From contig QVRM01000307.1 of the NCBI GenBank assembly GCA_003439945.1, positions 62,001-126,000 on the forward strand: a stretch of 64,000 nt of DNA, given 5' to 3'. This document shows positions 34,321-46,047 of the stretch, one piece after another. Numbering within the stretch: position 1 is the first letter of the stretch; every line of letters begins with the position of its first letter. Both the position numbers and the translations under genes were made by a program. This DNA is from Dermanyssus gallinae (Eukaryota; Arthropoda; Arachnida; Mesostigmata; Dermanyssidae). The notes beneath the pieces were generated by a model, which worked only from the letters and a program-made list of their open reading frames with translations, had not been told where the DNA came from and made no database searches.

Positions 34321-34499
34321 TACGTTCTGATGAGATAAACCACTATCGCTAGCTTGTGCAGAAGACGACTGACGGCTTCAGTTTTAAATACATGAACAAG
34401 TTAGCCAATTATATGCATTTAAAACGCACTCTCTATTGTTGGCAACGGCCCTCCTCTATCCCTGGAATGGATTAGCGATTCCTATGGTAAAGTATTCTG

Positions 34500-35220
34500 G
34501 TTTCGACATCTCGAGCAACGCCCGCACGCGTGTTTTACTGCTTCTGAGAAAGTTTAGCGAATATTTCTTTCTCCATAGGTTGTTCTCGACGGTGCGATGC
34601 CCGATGAGTTCGGTAGATGCGGCAAACATTACCAATCAGAACTTGCTATCTTGCGGAGGTTGATCAAACTCACATGTAGCCTCACGTTGTCTTGATGGTG
34701 GAAGATAACGTATCATTTCTATTCACGAGAATGTATCGCAAGACACAATATGTTTTGGCCCCTAGGAAGAATCTCGTGGCGGATGCCATGCCTTGCCCAC
34801 CAAACACAAAGCAAGATCTTGCCGAAGTTGGTCCCCTTTAGTATTCGTTGGTCTTGTTGGTGTCTTCTAGAGAGCTTGGCCTGAGGCGCCCTAGGACCAC
34901 GTTTCACATTGTCGTAAGAAACCCGTTTTCCGTTACAGGTGACAGTTCGATTCAAAAACGAGCACTTGTTTTGTCTGCAAGGCCACGAACAGCATTTTTT
35001 TTAATTCTGACACAAAACTACGGGCGCATAAGCGAATGACGATGGCTCTGTGACACACCTTGAAGTCCATTGCTAATTTACGCGAGTCACTTGGCGATTC
35101 TATACCATAGTTTTGCGCTAGCCGTTTTCCTAGAACGTAGTAGGCCTACCAGAAGTCTCAAGTCGCCGGAATGAAGCTCGAATAGTTTTTGCAGCAGTTG
35201 TCGACTTTAACAGAATTTAC
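34500..35220 (-). pseudogene. Mariner transposase fossil
   Basis: The frame at 34955-34719 reads NRTVTCNGKRVSYDNVKRG and later KILLCVWWARHGIRHEILPRGQ. This matches mariner transposases (the TGDEKW...YDN block, then VMLCVWWDxxGxxxxELLPxGQ). The first catalytic Asp block (GDE) is changed to CNG. Further along in another frame is HHQDNVRLHVSL with the second catalytic Asp, and then a degraded stretch where HPPYSPDLAPSDY is expected (the third Asp is replaced). Upstream bases to about 35220 are compatible with the N-terminal part. Multiple stops and shifts are present, so it is dead. It lies close to a second copy in the opposite orientation. Confidence 0.8.
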
Positions 35221-35385
35221 ATAGCAACAACAAAGAATGAGGTTACTTTACAAAGCTCTCGAAGATTCTACAGCCTTTGCGCTCGCATACGAGTGCATAT
35301 CTGTTATAGTAGACTTTATAGAGGCGTGGCGGGCATTTTATCTAAAAACTAAAGGTTACTTTCGTACATAATATGTATATATTAA

Positions 35386-36060
35386 TACTAGGTAGTTCAA
35401 AAAGTTCTTTAAATTAGCTATTTAGGATTTGAATTTTTGCGCACTCTCATTTTTTCTGGAAAGAGCAACTTTTAAACTGTGGGCAGTTCGAATATTATGA
35501 TAATTCACTGCTGAAGTTCTGTTCGACCGCTTTTACCGTGCAACGTGTCGGTGTGATTTTAGAAAAAAAAGAAGTTTGAGCGGTTACTAAGCATTTTCAT
35601 TTTACTTGTAGAATGCGACTTAAGTGAAAATTAAGTTAGGTAGTTCACGGTGACCCTGCGCCACGATGAGGAATTTGTGGAAATGTAGTGCGTTTTTGGT
35701 GCAGATTTGCGACCGTCGATGAACGTTTGGTCCACCATTACACTCCAGAGACCCAAGGAGCACCTCAGTAAAAGTGTGCAGCCGGTGAAGGACCTCAGGC
35801 AGATAAAAGGTAATGGCTACGGTTTTTTAGACCAACGTGGAATCATTTTGGTTGACGGCCTTGAAGACGGTAGAACGATCACAGGATAATATTATGCAGA
35901 ATTGTTAGACCACTAAAAGCAAGAACCCACTGAAAACGGCCAGCTTTACAGAAGAAGGCTGTCTTGTTTCATCACCAGGACAATGCTTCTGCACACACGT
36001 CTCGGTCATCGTTCGCAAAACTGACCGAATTGAAATTCGGAAACTTCTACTAGAGAATCT
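35386..36060 (+). pseudogene. Mariner transposase fossil, opposite orientation
   Basis: Starts near TAGGTAGTTCAAAAAGTTC, which resembles a mariner terminal repeat. One frame near 35705-35765 reads TVDERLVHHYTPETQGAP, matching the first catalytic block. Another (35815-35885) gives FLDQRGIILVDGLEDGRTIT. A third (about 35950-36000) gives LFHHQDNASAHTS with the second catalytic Asp. The third catalytic Asp region is unrecognisable and most of the N-terminal domain is missing or scrambled. The order and spacing fit a deleted mariner of the same broad group as the minus-strand copy. Confidence 0.78.
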
Positions 36061-37000
36061 GTAAGTCAGAGGCACACAGCAAAATATATTGCCATTTTAT
36101 AGATTCCTGTTAAAGAAGGTTTCTCATATAATATGTAGTAGGCGTTCAACGCCGAGCTTCAGTTCATTGCTGATTCGGACGACCCAAATTCTGGGCCCAT
36201 AAAAAGCACTGTACAGGTACAGCCCAAGATAGCTCTCGAAGCACTAGACAATTTTAAAATTAGACGCAGTTCTACTAAGATTTAAAGACAGAGAGCGCAA
36301 ACGTTACCTTGACTTCTGTCCTATACGCGCTGGCTTGTATAATGATCTCAGTCGGCGAAGATACGAGTCGCTTAGATGCCCTCAACCATGCGCTGGAGTA
36401 TGGCGGCGACGCATCGCAAAGCTAATTAGGAATACACTCTATTTTTCTGTCCACTAGTAGTTCCACGGTAGTGCGACGACGAAATGGGTCGCTCTACATT
36501 CACTGTATCGCTATAGACTTTAAAGACAAGTATACGGGCGAAAACACGTACTGTGAGCTGGGAATTGTGCCATATGGCGGTCCCGACTAATTATCTCCAA
36601 ACTAAGAAGTGGCGCACAAAGGGCAATCTCAGAGGGCTGTCTCCCAGGAAAAGGGTCGCTTTTAGTCTCCGATGAATTTGAGGACTGGGGACTCAGCGGA
36701 GTTTATTAGAGCATGTTTACAAAAGGCGGCGCGTTGATCACTATAACGCATGACGCCAGGATCGACACGATGTCACGCTACAGCAATGACGGTTATAGAA
36801 ATTGTAAGTACGTCGCTTTTGTCTGAAACGATGCAAGAGCTCAGCACTGTGCTGTCGTGTGCGTGTCACGTGTGACACAAGAGCTACCTATTTCGTGACG
36901 CCTTGGAATATATATATATATATATATACATACACATATACATATAGCAACAAAATGCAAATACAAGCATTTTCTCTTATAGTATATATAGCGGAATGAA
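36061..37000. other. Unique DNA, no gene recognised
   Basis: No recognisable features except (AT)n at 36908-36927. Confidence 0.5.
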
Positions 37001-37019
37001 ATACAGATATGCATCTTTC

Positions 37020-37023
37020 TTTG

Positions 37024-37057
<34 letters not shown>

Positions 37058-37385
37058 CAACAGACAAGATTTACGTGTTTCAATTGCGCCTCACCAGAGG
37101 TTGAAAGGCATATATATATATATATATATTTTTTTTTTACATATATATATATATATTCCATACATATATATATATATATATTTTTTTTTTTTTTATATAT
37201 ATATATATTCCATTCCAACAGACAAGATTTACGTGTTTCAATTGCGCCTCACCAGAGGTTGAAAGGCATATATATATATATATATTTTTTTTTTTACGGA
37301 TATATATATATACATGTATATGCCTTTCAACCTTTGGTAAGGGGGAATTGAAACACGTGAATCGTGTCTGTTGGAATGGAAAGTA
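37020..37385. repeat. Three copies of a ~55-bp unit, one inverted, in (AT)n/T-rich DNA
   Basis: ATTCCAACAGACAAGATTTA (with AGGTTGAAAGGCATAT at the other end of the unit) occurs directly at 37054-37112 and 37207-37269, nearly identical. A third, more diverged copy is inverted at 37319-37380 (TATGCCTTTCAACC to TCTGTTGGAATGG). Spacers are (AT)n tracts and T-runs of 9-14 bases. The inverted pair could form a stem of about 60 bp. The unit itself was not recognised. Confidence 0.85.
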
Positions 37386-38640
37386 GAGTTTGCAAAAAGC
37401 AAACGGAACCAACTCAGCTCACCGTTTCGGGTCAAAGGGCATCTGCCGCGACCGGTGTAGCCGGACAGCCGAAATGTAGCTTTTTGGCACGAAGGAAAAA
37501 TTCGGTAGCCATAGCAAGCATTGAACAATGCGCAATGGGTTGAGTATAGCCCTAGGGCGTTCTCATATAACGTCTTCATAACGCACACGGACGTGGCGGC
37601 GGTGGCGAACCCTGCACGAACATCGTATGTGTTCCTCTTCGTCCACGAAACGCATCCATTCCTACAAATAGATGGAATTTTCGTAACACTTATTTTTTAT
37701 GCACGCCGAGATGTGATGGGGCAGCGCAGCCCATCCGCATTGGCTTCTTGCTTGCGAGCGCAGGATGTTTGAATTGTTTTACAACGGTTGAATCGTGGCA
37801 CCACTCATTTATTGTCGTGGTCGTTGTTGTTGCTGTTGTTGTTGCGACTGTTGATATTGGAATAATTGTTGTTGTTGGTGGTGTTGTTACCAGAGCCGTT
37901 ATTGTTGTCGTCGTCTTCGATTGACGTGGTCATTGTCGTGTCGTGGGAGTCACATTTAAAGTTTGGTTCCTCATAATAGATAGATAGATATATAGATAGA
38001 GAGCGCGTTCAGACTTCAGACCAGGTCGGCCTGCGCTGATCTAATCAGCCTTCGACAGCGCCCGGCGGTCAAATGTTTACAATGTGTAGTAAAGCCATTT
38101 CAGAGAGTTGAGATCACCTCATCGCGTCGTTCGGCGTCGTATATCGCGGTGGCTCCTACATATAGCCATTACACGTTCGCTGTCGAGGCGGTTAGTTGCT
38201 CGGTTACTAGCCAGATAGCTGTCAGCTATGGCACTTTTACTTAAAGCGGGAGAGAAGCCTAATTAATGCCTATCTCTATACGCAGTTATACACAGGTTTC
38301 TATCTATTGAGCAGAAGGCGCTTAACTAAGGAAAAGGCGCTCAAATCGTTCCCTTAATCGTCGTTTGCTTACCATAACGGTATAACGTACAAATAAAAAC
38401 ATAATATTCTCTATAGTGACTGTTAATAAAGCTATTACTATAGAGTAACAGTTGCAGTAAGCATGTGAGTTGTATTTACTACGTTTTGAGGCTTTATCGG
38501 TACTGGTATCTGGTAATGGCTTAATCACATTTCCAATATATTTGTTTATTGCATACAACAACCATACGAAGCGATGCCTAGCAGTTACCGTTCCCTGGGG
38601 GTGGGGGGGGAGACGGGTGTTAGTGGGTTTGTGAGTCCCA
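37386..38640. other. Unique DNA with (GTT)n-type repeats
   Basis: TTG/GTT-rich sequence at 37820-37920 and a GATA-type patch at 37976-38000. No gene was recognised. Confidence 0.45.
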
Positions 38641-38646
38641 CACTAG

Positions 38647-38699
38647 TCGTGATGTACATGCATCACCACACTGGCTGTGGTGATGCGTGTACATCACGA
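38647..38699. repeat. Near-perfect 24-bp hairpin with 5-base loop
   Basis: The arm at 38647-38670 (ending GCATCACCACA) pairs with the arm at 38676-38699 (starting TGTGGTGATGC) at 23 of 24 positions across the loop CTGGC. There are no flanking repeats or coding context. It could be a small MITE relic or a replication-generated palindrome; a structured RNA is possible but unsupported. Confidence 0.85.
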
Positions 38700-38776
38700 T
38701 TCCCGTAATCCCCCATATTAATGCTAATAGGTTTCAGCATAAAAAATACAACATATAAACCTCACTTATTACAAAA

Positions 38777-38816
<40 letters not shown>

Positions 38817-41800
38817 CGCTCACAGGTGGCAATTGAGCAAATCACGATGCCACTCTCGGATTTTCGTTCTGTTTCTTCTTGCTCTTAATGTTCGGCTAGC
38901 CGTAGGTCAGGCAATCAAGGCTGTTCTGCTTAGGCGTGGAAGCGTGATCACCTTCTTTGTCACCACCTGTCTCGTCTGCCCTTTTTGCTATTGTTTGCTA
39001 TATCTTCTGTCCCCATCGACCAACATTCAGGCTCGCTGGCTGGCTGCCATTTTGGACAGACCGTCCATAGAATCTTTTTTGGTTGGTAAGTGCGACGTTG
39101 CGCTGGCTGCCACTTCCGCCCTGTCACGACCGCCTCGACAGCACATAGCACTGCATCCTCTACGACCGCCGTCACCATGAGACGTCCTGATCCTCGTCAA
39201 CCGGCTAACCGATCAACGGACGGACGGAGGAACGAACGGACGCACTGAGCGACCGGTTTCGTCTCTGCCTGCCGCCTGTCATTATGACTGTCCCCGGAGA
39301 AAGAGCTGCCACTCTTCATTACATCGGGGCCCGGGTCCTGCTCGTACTTGTCCGTTGCGTCGTTTTCGATGCGCCTTTTCTTGTTCCCTCTCTCTTTCTC
39401 TCCAGCTTTCCCGTCCAGTCCACAGACCTGGACCCCTTCATCCCCCGTCCACACCACACACTTACTTGTCCACTCAATTCCTCTCTCTCCCTCTCTGTCT
39501 TGCTCAATCCGACGCTAGCTCTCTCTCTCCCTCTCTCTCTTTGTGGTTCCTCTCTAAGGTCGTCCTTCTTTGACACGCACAGTCACATACTCATTGCTGG
39601 CACTTATCCGTTACCTGTCCACTTGTTCAGCCTTGTCCCGACCACCGACCGGCGGTAGAAACAGCTGCCCCCCTACCACAACGTGGCCTCCGCCACAGCC
39701 AGCGGACGACTTGAAAGGTCGCCTGTTCCCAAGCAAACGGACAGTGTCGGCTATGGCACGAAGTTTCTCGACGAAATCTTTGCGCTCGTTGTCAGTGTTG
39801 TTGTTGTTGTTGTCATCGTCATCATCATTATCATTGCCGCTGCCATCATCAGCATCAGCACTGTGGCTTATTGCCGTATTCGTCATCGTGCCTGTCGACT
39901 TCACTGTTGCCGCTCTAGTGCTGCTGCCGTTGTTGTTGTCGCTCTTGTGTTGCTGTTGCAGCTGCTCTGTTGTTGTTGCTGCCGCTCTGTTGTTGTTGTT
40001 GCTGTTGTTGTTGTTGTTGCTTCATGTACTTTGGTATTGCCCTTGGTACTGTCGTTTGCCTTGTCGCACCTCACCTTTAGGTGACCAGCAATGCAGGTAA
40101 GCGAAGTAGGAGCAAAGAAACTTGCTCGAGTGAAAGTGGCAAGCGATGAAGGACCTTAAGGGCAGAACGCTCGCGTGATTATGTGACTGACAGGCTGGTT
40201 GGTAGATAGGTAGGTAGTGTACGGACAGGAGTGTTGTCCCCCTCTTTTCCCTTCGGGAACGCTCATCACGACAAGCATAGAGATGACAAGCATACTCACT
40301 TAGTTACGCTTGCGTCTCGTCACTCGGCCTCTCGCTTCGCTCTCCATTTCTTTCCCACCATCGTCTCTCAGTTCAACTTTATGGGTTTAGCACACATCAC
40401 GTGATGCGTATTTGACAGCATGTAGACAGGCCCCACTTTTACATTATATATATATATCTCTGCTGCACAAAAAATACGGAACCGTTTGTAGCCACAAATT
40501 CATGTATTTATGCAAATTACATTCAGTCCTCATCTCCATGAAGGTAAGGGAAATGAAAAAGAGGATGCATACATTTCCTTCATTTAGTTGTTTTTTGATT
40601 TTGTCATAATTGAAAACACTTCTGTAGTACATCTATTTGGAACAGTGATGAGCTGGGCCGTCGTTTCGTCCATATGCCATACTTCCTGACTTAAATCTCT
40701 TTCAGTTGTATGACCAGCGTATGTACGAGGCCAAATCACATAAAGCCATGTCGAGCGAAACGAGGCCGTGAAGCACGGGAATACTTTGCATGGCAAAGAA
40801 AGTCTAAAGTAGATGCAAATACTTTGCAAGTGCATCGTTGTAATAAAAGTGTCAACTTGTTGATGGTCACAAGAATGGTTGTTTGTTTGGCACGGCGTTG
40901 TGGAAATGACAAAGGGTCTTTTGTGAATAAATCAGAGCAAGGCTTTGCTTTATAAAGCATGCTGTACAAATCATGGAGATTATCGAAAACTTGACTGATA
41001 TTTCTGCGAACCAGTTGTGTTTTTTGTCTTCGAAAACAGTGCATGCGATGACGGTGTTCAGGAACACGGACACCATATCTGTGATGTCCAGAATATCTCT
41101 CGATATATCCAAGCGAAACTCTCTCTCGATGTTTGCAGATACTCCCTTAAACATGTTAATTCCTAAAAGACGATTGCCAGCGACTGACGATTTCTGCTTC
41201 GCCTGCACATGACTGTGTTCTTCGTATCTTTACTTAGTAGTAGGGTCTCACTACATATATTACCATACCTTAATAAACGCATTATGGTCCGTGTTTTTTA
41301 TCGCCAAAAACGCTTTGGCAAACATATCATATATATACAGATGTCATATACACACATATCATATACACATTTTTGCGGCTTAGAGGCATTTGCATATGAT
41401 TTGATAAACACGAACGCCAAGCAATGGAAGTATTACTTATCCTATTGCACTATGTTCGCTAATGATTATTGCTCCTTCTTCTAGCCTAGTCGCCTATTTA
41501 TGCATTAAGTATACATATCATATGAATGCAATATTGACGGTCCCCTGAGAAAGGAATAGTGAGGTTTAGGAAGCGACTGCCCTCGCTCTCTGTTTTGGCT
41601 TAAATTAGGTCACGCGACTTAATCGATCAATCTCTACTAATATAAACAGCCTATGTCTGAATAATAACATTCTATAGAAGACACGCGCATTCAAAATTTA
41701 CAGGTGCAATATTGACACAAATACATTTTTTTCTTCATTGCATATGTATTTTATTTACCCGCTTATTTAAATAACTACGTACCCGATTGACGTATAAGTC

Positions 41801-42270
41801 GGCGATTACTTTTGTGCCTTTTTTTAATTACTGCTTAACCCGAATTGCTGAACTGTTGACTAATTCTTTAAAAACTGATTGTGTTGTATTGTAATATATA
41901 AAAAAAATCACTAACAGTAGCAATTTAAAATGTTCCTATTTTACATTCGTTTCTATCTAATGCGTATGTCGAGTCGTCTAGCTCATATGTGACTATAAAC
42001 ACCATGTACGAGTATAATGTATGTACAAAGTCGTAGTCGTTCTCTGTCAACGACGAGAGAAAAAATTCGTCGAAGCATGACGTGTTATTTTTATCGTATT
42101 ACATAGATATTCTTTTTAGGTAGAGGCTACATGACAGTAGTCTCCGCCCCCTTTGACGAGTCCATGTCAATTTTAATCAGCAATAGACAGTTTTCATATA
42201 GAAATTTGTTACTGTAATTAGAAAATATGTGTCTTCAGATGTTTGCAATAAAAAAAGACGTAAAAATGAT
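38700..42270. other. Mostly unique DNA with a GC-rich, triplet-repeat segment
   Basis: (AT)n at 38783-38812. From about 39040 to 40100 the DNA is GC-rich with (CT)n, (GTT)n and (GCT)n. The minus frame 40021-39611 is open and Asn/Asp/Gln-rich, and ends just before AG|GTAACG. On the plus strand GCAATGCAG|GTAAGC near 40096 is a good splice donor. Either could reflect a host exon, but the two conflict and no domain is recognisable. The rest is unrecognised; overlapping minus-strand frames at 40736-41208 show no known motif. Confidence 0.3.
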
Positions 42271-43381
<1,111 letters not shown>

Positions 43382-43384
43382 ACC

Positions 43385-43560
43385 GAGCAAGATGGCCCTT
43401 TGGCAAAGCCTTTGCCTTGCATTCGGGAGGACTGGGTTCGAGACCCAGACCGGCCACTCTTAAATTGGTTTGCATGGTTTCCAATTTAGACAAGGTAAAT
43501 GCCGGAGTGAATTACAAATTAGCCATGACATGAAAAAAACCGTACACGAGGCATTAGCCT
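43385..43560 (+). mobile_element. tRNA-derived SINE
   Basis: The head begins AGCAAGATGGCCCTTTGGC and has a canonical Pol III B box, GGGTTCGAGACCC (about 43435-43447), in a T-arm-like stem (CTGGGTTCGAGACCCAG). The A-box region (GGCAAAGCC...) is recognisable but degenerate. The body contains GACAAGGTAAATGCCGG, a phrase common in the bodies of arthropod tRNA-derived SINEs. The head also carries CAAGATGGCC, a YY1-like match. No clear target duplication was found. Confidence 0.7.
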
Positions 43561-43574
43561 TACGGAAAATCTAT

Positions 43575-43979
43575 ATAAAATATAAATATAATAAATCTAA
43601 ACTATAAAATAAATTATAAATAGAACTATTTAAATATAAATATAAATATAATATAAATATAAATATAAATATAAATATAAATATAAAGAGTAAATATAAA
43701 TATAAATATAAATATAAATATAATATAAATATAATATAAGTAAATATAAATATAAATATAAATATAAATATAAATTATAATATAAATCTAAATATAAATA
43801 TAAATATAAATATAAATATAAATATAGAATATAAATATACATATAAATAGTAATCTAAATATAACTATAAATCAATATAAATATAAATATAAATATAAAT
43901 ATAAATATTAAATATAAATATTAAAATATAATCTAAATATAAATATAATATTAAATATACATAATAATATATATATATA
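43575..43979. repeat. (ATAAAT)n-type array, ~400 bp
   Basis: A hexanucleotide array based on ATATAA/ATAAAT with frequent single-base losses and gains, grading into (AT)n at 43966-43980. The Tyr/Leu-rich open frames over it are artefacts. Confidence 0.92.
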
Positions 43980-43980
43980 T

Positions 43981-44380
43981 CCGGACTCCTTAGGCCCCTT
44001 CGATGGTCGGTGCCAGGTGCGGACCAGGCAGGTCATGCGTCTAGGTTAGCAGAGGCTAACAAATGTAGAAAATACTCAGGCGTTAGTTATCCGCACCAAT
44101 TTTGTCCGTTGGCCTTTGAAACAATGGGAGGACCAGGCCCGCTTCCATTGAAGTTGATTCAGCGCGTGGGTAGAAGCCTTAACCTCTCCACGGGAGACTC
44201 AAGAGCATCGGAATTTTTGCGTCAAAGACTGTCGCTTGACATCCAACGAGGAAACGCAGCATCTGTTCGGGGCACATTGTTGAACTGTTGAACTGGGCTA
44301 ATCCCGGGTTAGATAACCCGTAACCACACGTTAACGCGGAGACAATTGTCCACTCCAAAGTGCTAACATAAAAAGTCGTT
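43981..44380 (+). pseudogene. 3' end of an R2/R4-type LINE
   Basis: The frame 44010-44291 ends with the C-terminal region of restriction-like-endonuclease LINEs: FETMGGPGP, then SEFLRQRLSLDIQRGNAASV and a stop. The same region reads ETMGVMG...FLLQRISIEVQRGNAAAV in the 61-kb element and FLRQRVSLELQRGNAK in the intact 46-kb element. Sequence before 44010 may encode the preceding residues in a shifted frame. After the stop come a small palindrome CGGGTTAGATAACCCG (44305-44320) and a 3'-UTR stretch (44323-44380) shared with 23126-23300. (AT)n flanks it on both sides (43966-43980 and 44395-44507), so it is a 5'-truncated insertion at an AT tract. Confidence 0.8.
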
Positions 44381-44391
44381 TAATGTGAAAG

Positions 44392-45502
<1,111 letters not shown>

Positions 45503-45580
<78 letters not shown>
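45503..45580. repeat. (AT)n microsatellite ~78 bp
   Basis: Pure AT dinucleotide array between unique AT-rich flanks. Confidence 0.95.
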
Positions 45581-45582
<2 letters not shown>

Positions 45583-45721
45583 ACATAAATAAAATACGTA
45601 TAAAATATAAGCAGATAAATGTATAATTTATTTATGCATTAACGAATTGTGGTTGTGCGTTTGCTAGTCCGTTGACCTTGCCGATCTGTCCATTTACCTC
45701 TCTTCAGGTAGAGACATGCCC

Positions 45722-45902
45722 CGTCGAGCCCGGTGACGTGGTGGCTTAAGTCTGCGCCTCGCAACCGGAGAAGACACATAGGTGCGCGGGTTCGAGCCCC
45801 ACCGTTGCACATTTGTATTTATGGGGGTCCGTCTATGAAGCAATGTGAAAAACAGTTTCTTGGACGTTAAATCTTGGCTGAGGGTCAGCCCGTAAACTTT
45901 TT
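45722..45902 (+). mobile_element. tRNA-derived SINE, copy 1, with 16-bp target duplication
   Basis: Flanked by a perfect duplication AGGTAGAGACATGCCC at 45706-45721 and 45903-45918, which fixes the element ends. The tRNA-like head contains GTGGCTTAAGTCTGCGCC (A-box region) and GCGGGTTCGAGCCCC (B box), closed by CCGTTGCA. The body has GGGGTCCGTCTATGAAGCAA and the 3' end carries GGCTGAGGGTCAGCC, a small stem. The perfect duplication indicates a recent LINE-mobilised insertion. Sister copies lie at 50015-50200 and 60650-60836. Confidence 0.93.
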
Positions 45903-46014
45903 AGGTAGAGACATGCCCGGATCATGAGGGACCTCAGTTGCAGCGCAGCCATCTGCACTTCGAACATCTCGACAAGCTAACAGAAGAAAAGGTTTCTAAA
46001 GGCACTTAAGGTTC

Positions 46015-46047
46015 TTACTATTATTATTATTATTATTATAATAATAG
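46015..46047. repeat. (TTA)n, 5' side of the intact element
   Basis: TTACTATTATTATTATTATT continuing to AATAATAG. It has the same repeat and orientation as the (TTA)n at 49234-49275 on the other side of the R2/R4-type element, as expected if one microsatellite was split by insertion. Confidence 0.85.

Noticed and set aside
37020..37385. Repeat cluster considered as a CRISPR-like array
   Set aside because: Only three units, one inverted, with AT/T simple-sequence spacers in eukaryotic DNA.
40736..41208. Overlapping minus-strand frames that might form a decayed gene
   Set aside because: No recognisable motif in either frame; joining them would be guesswork.
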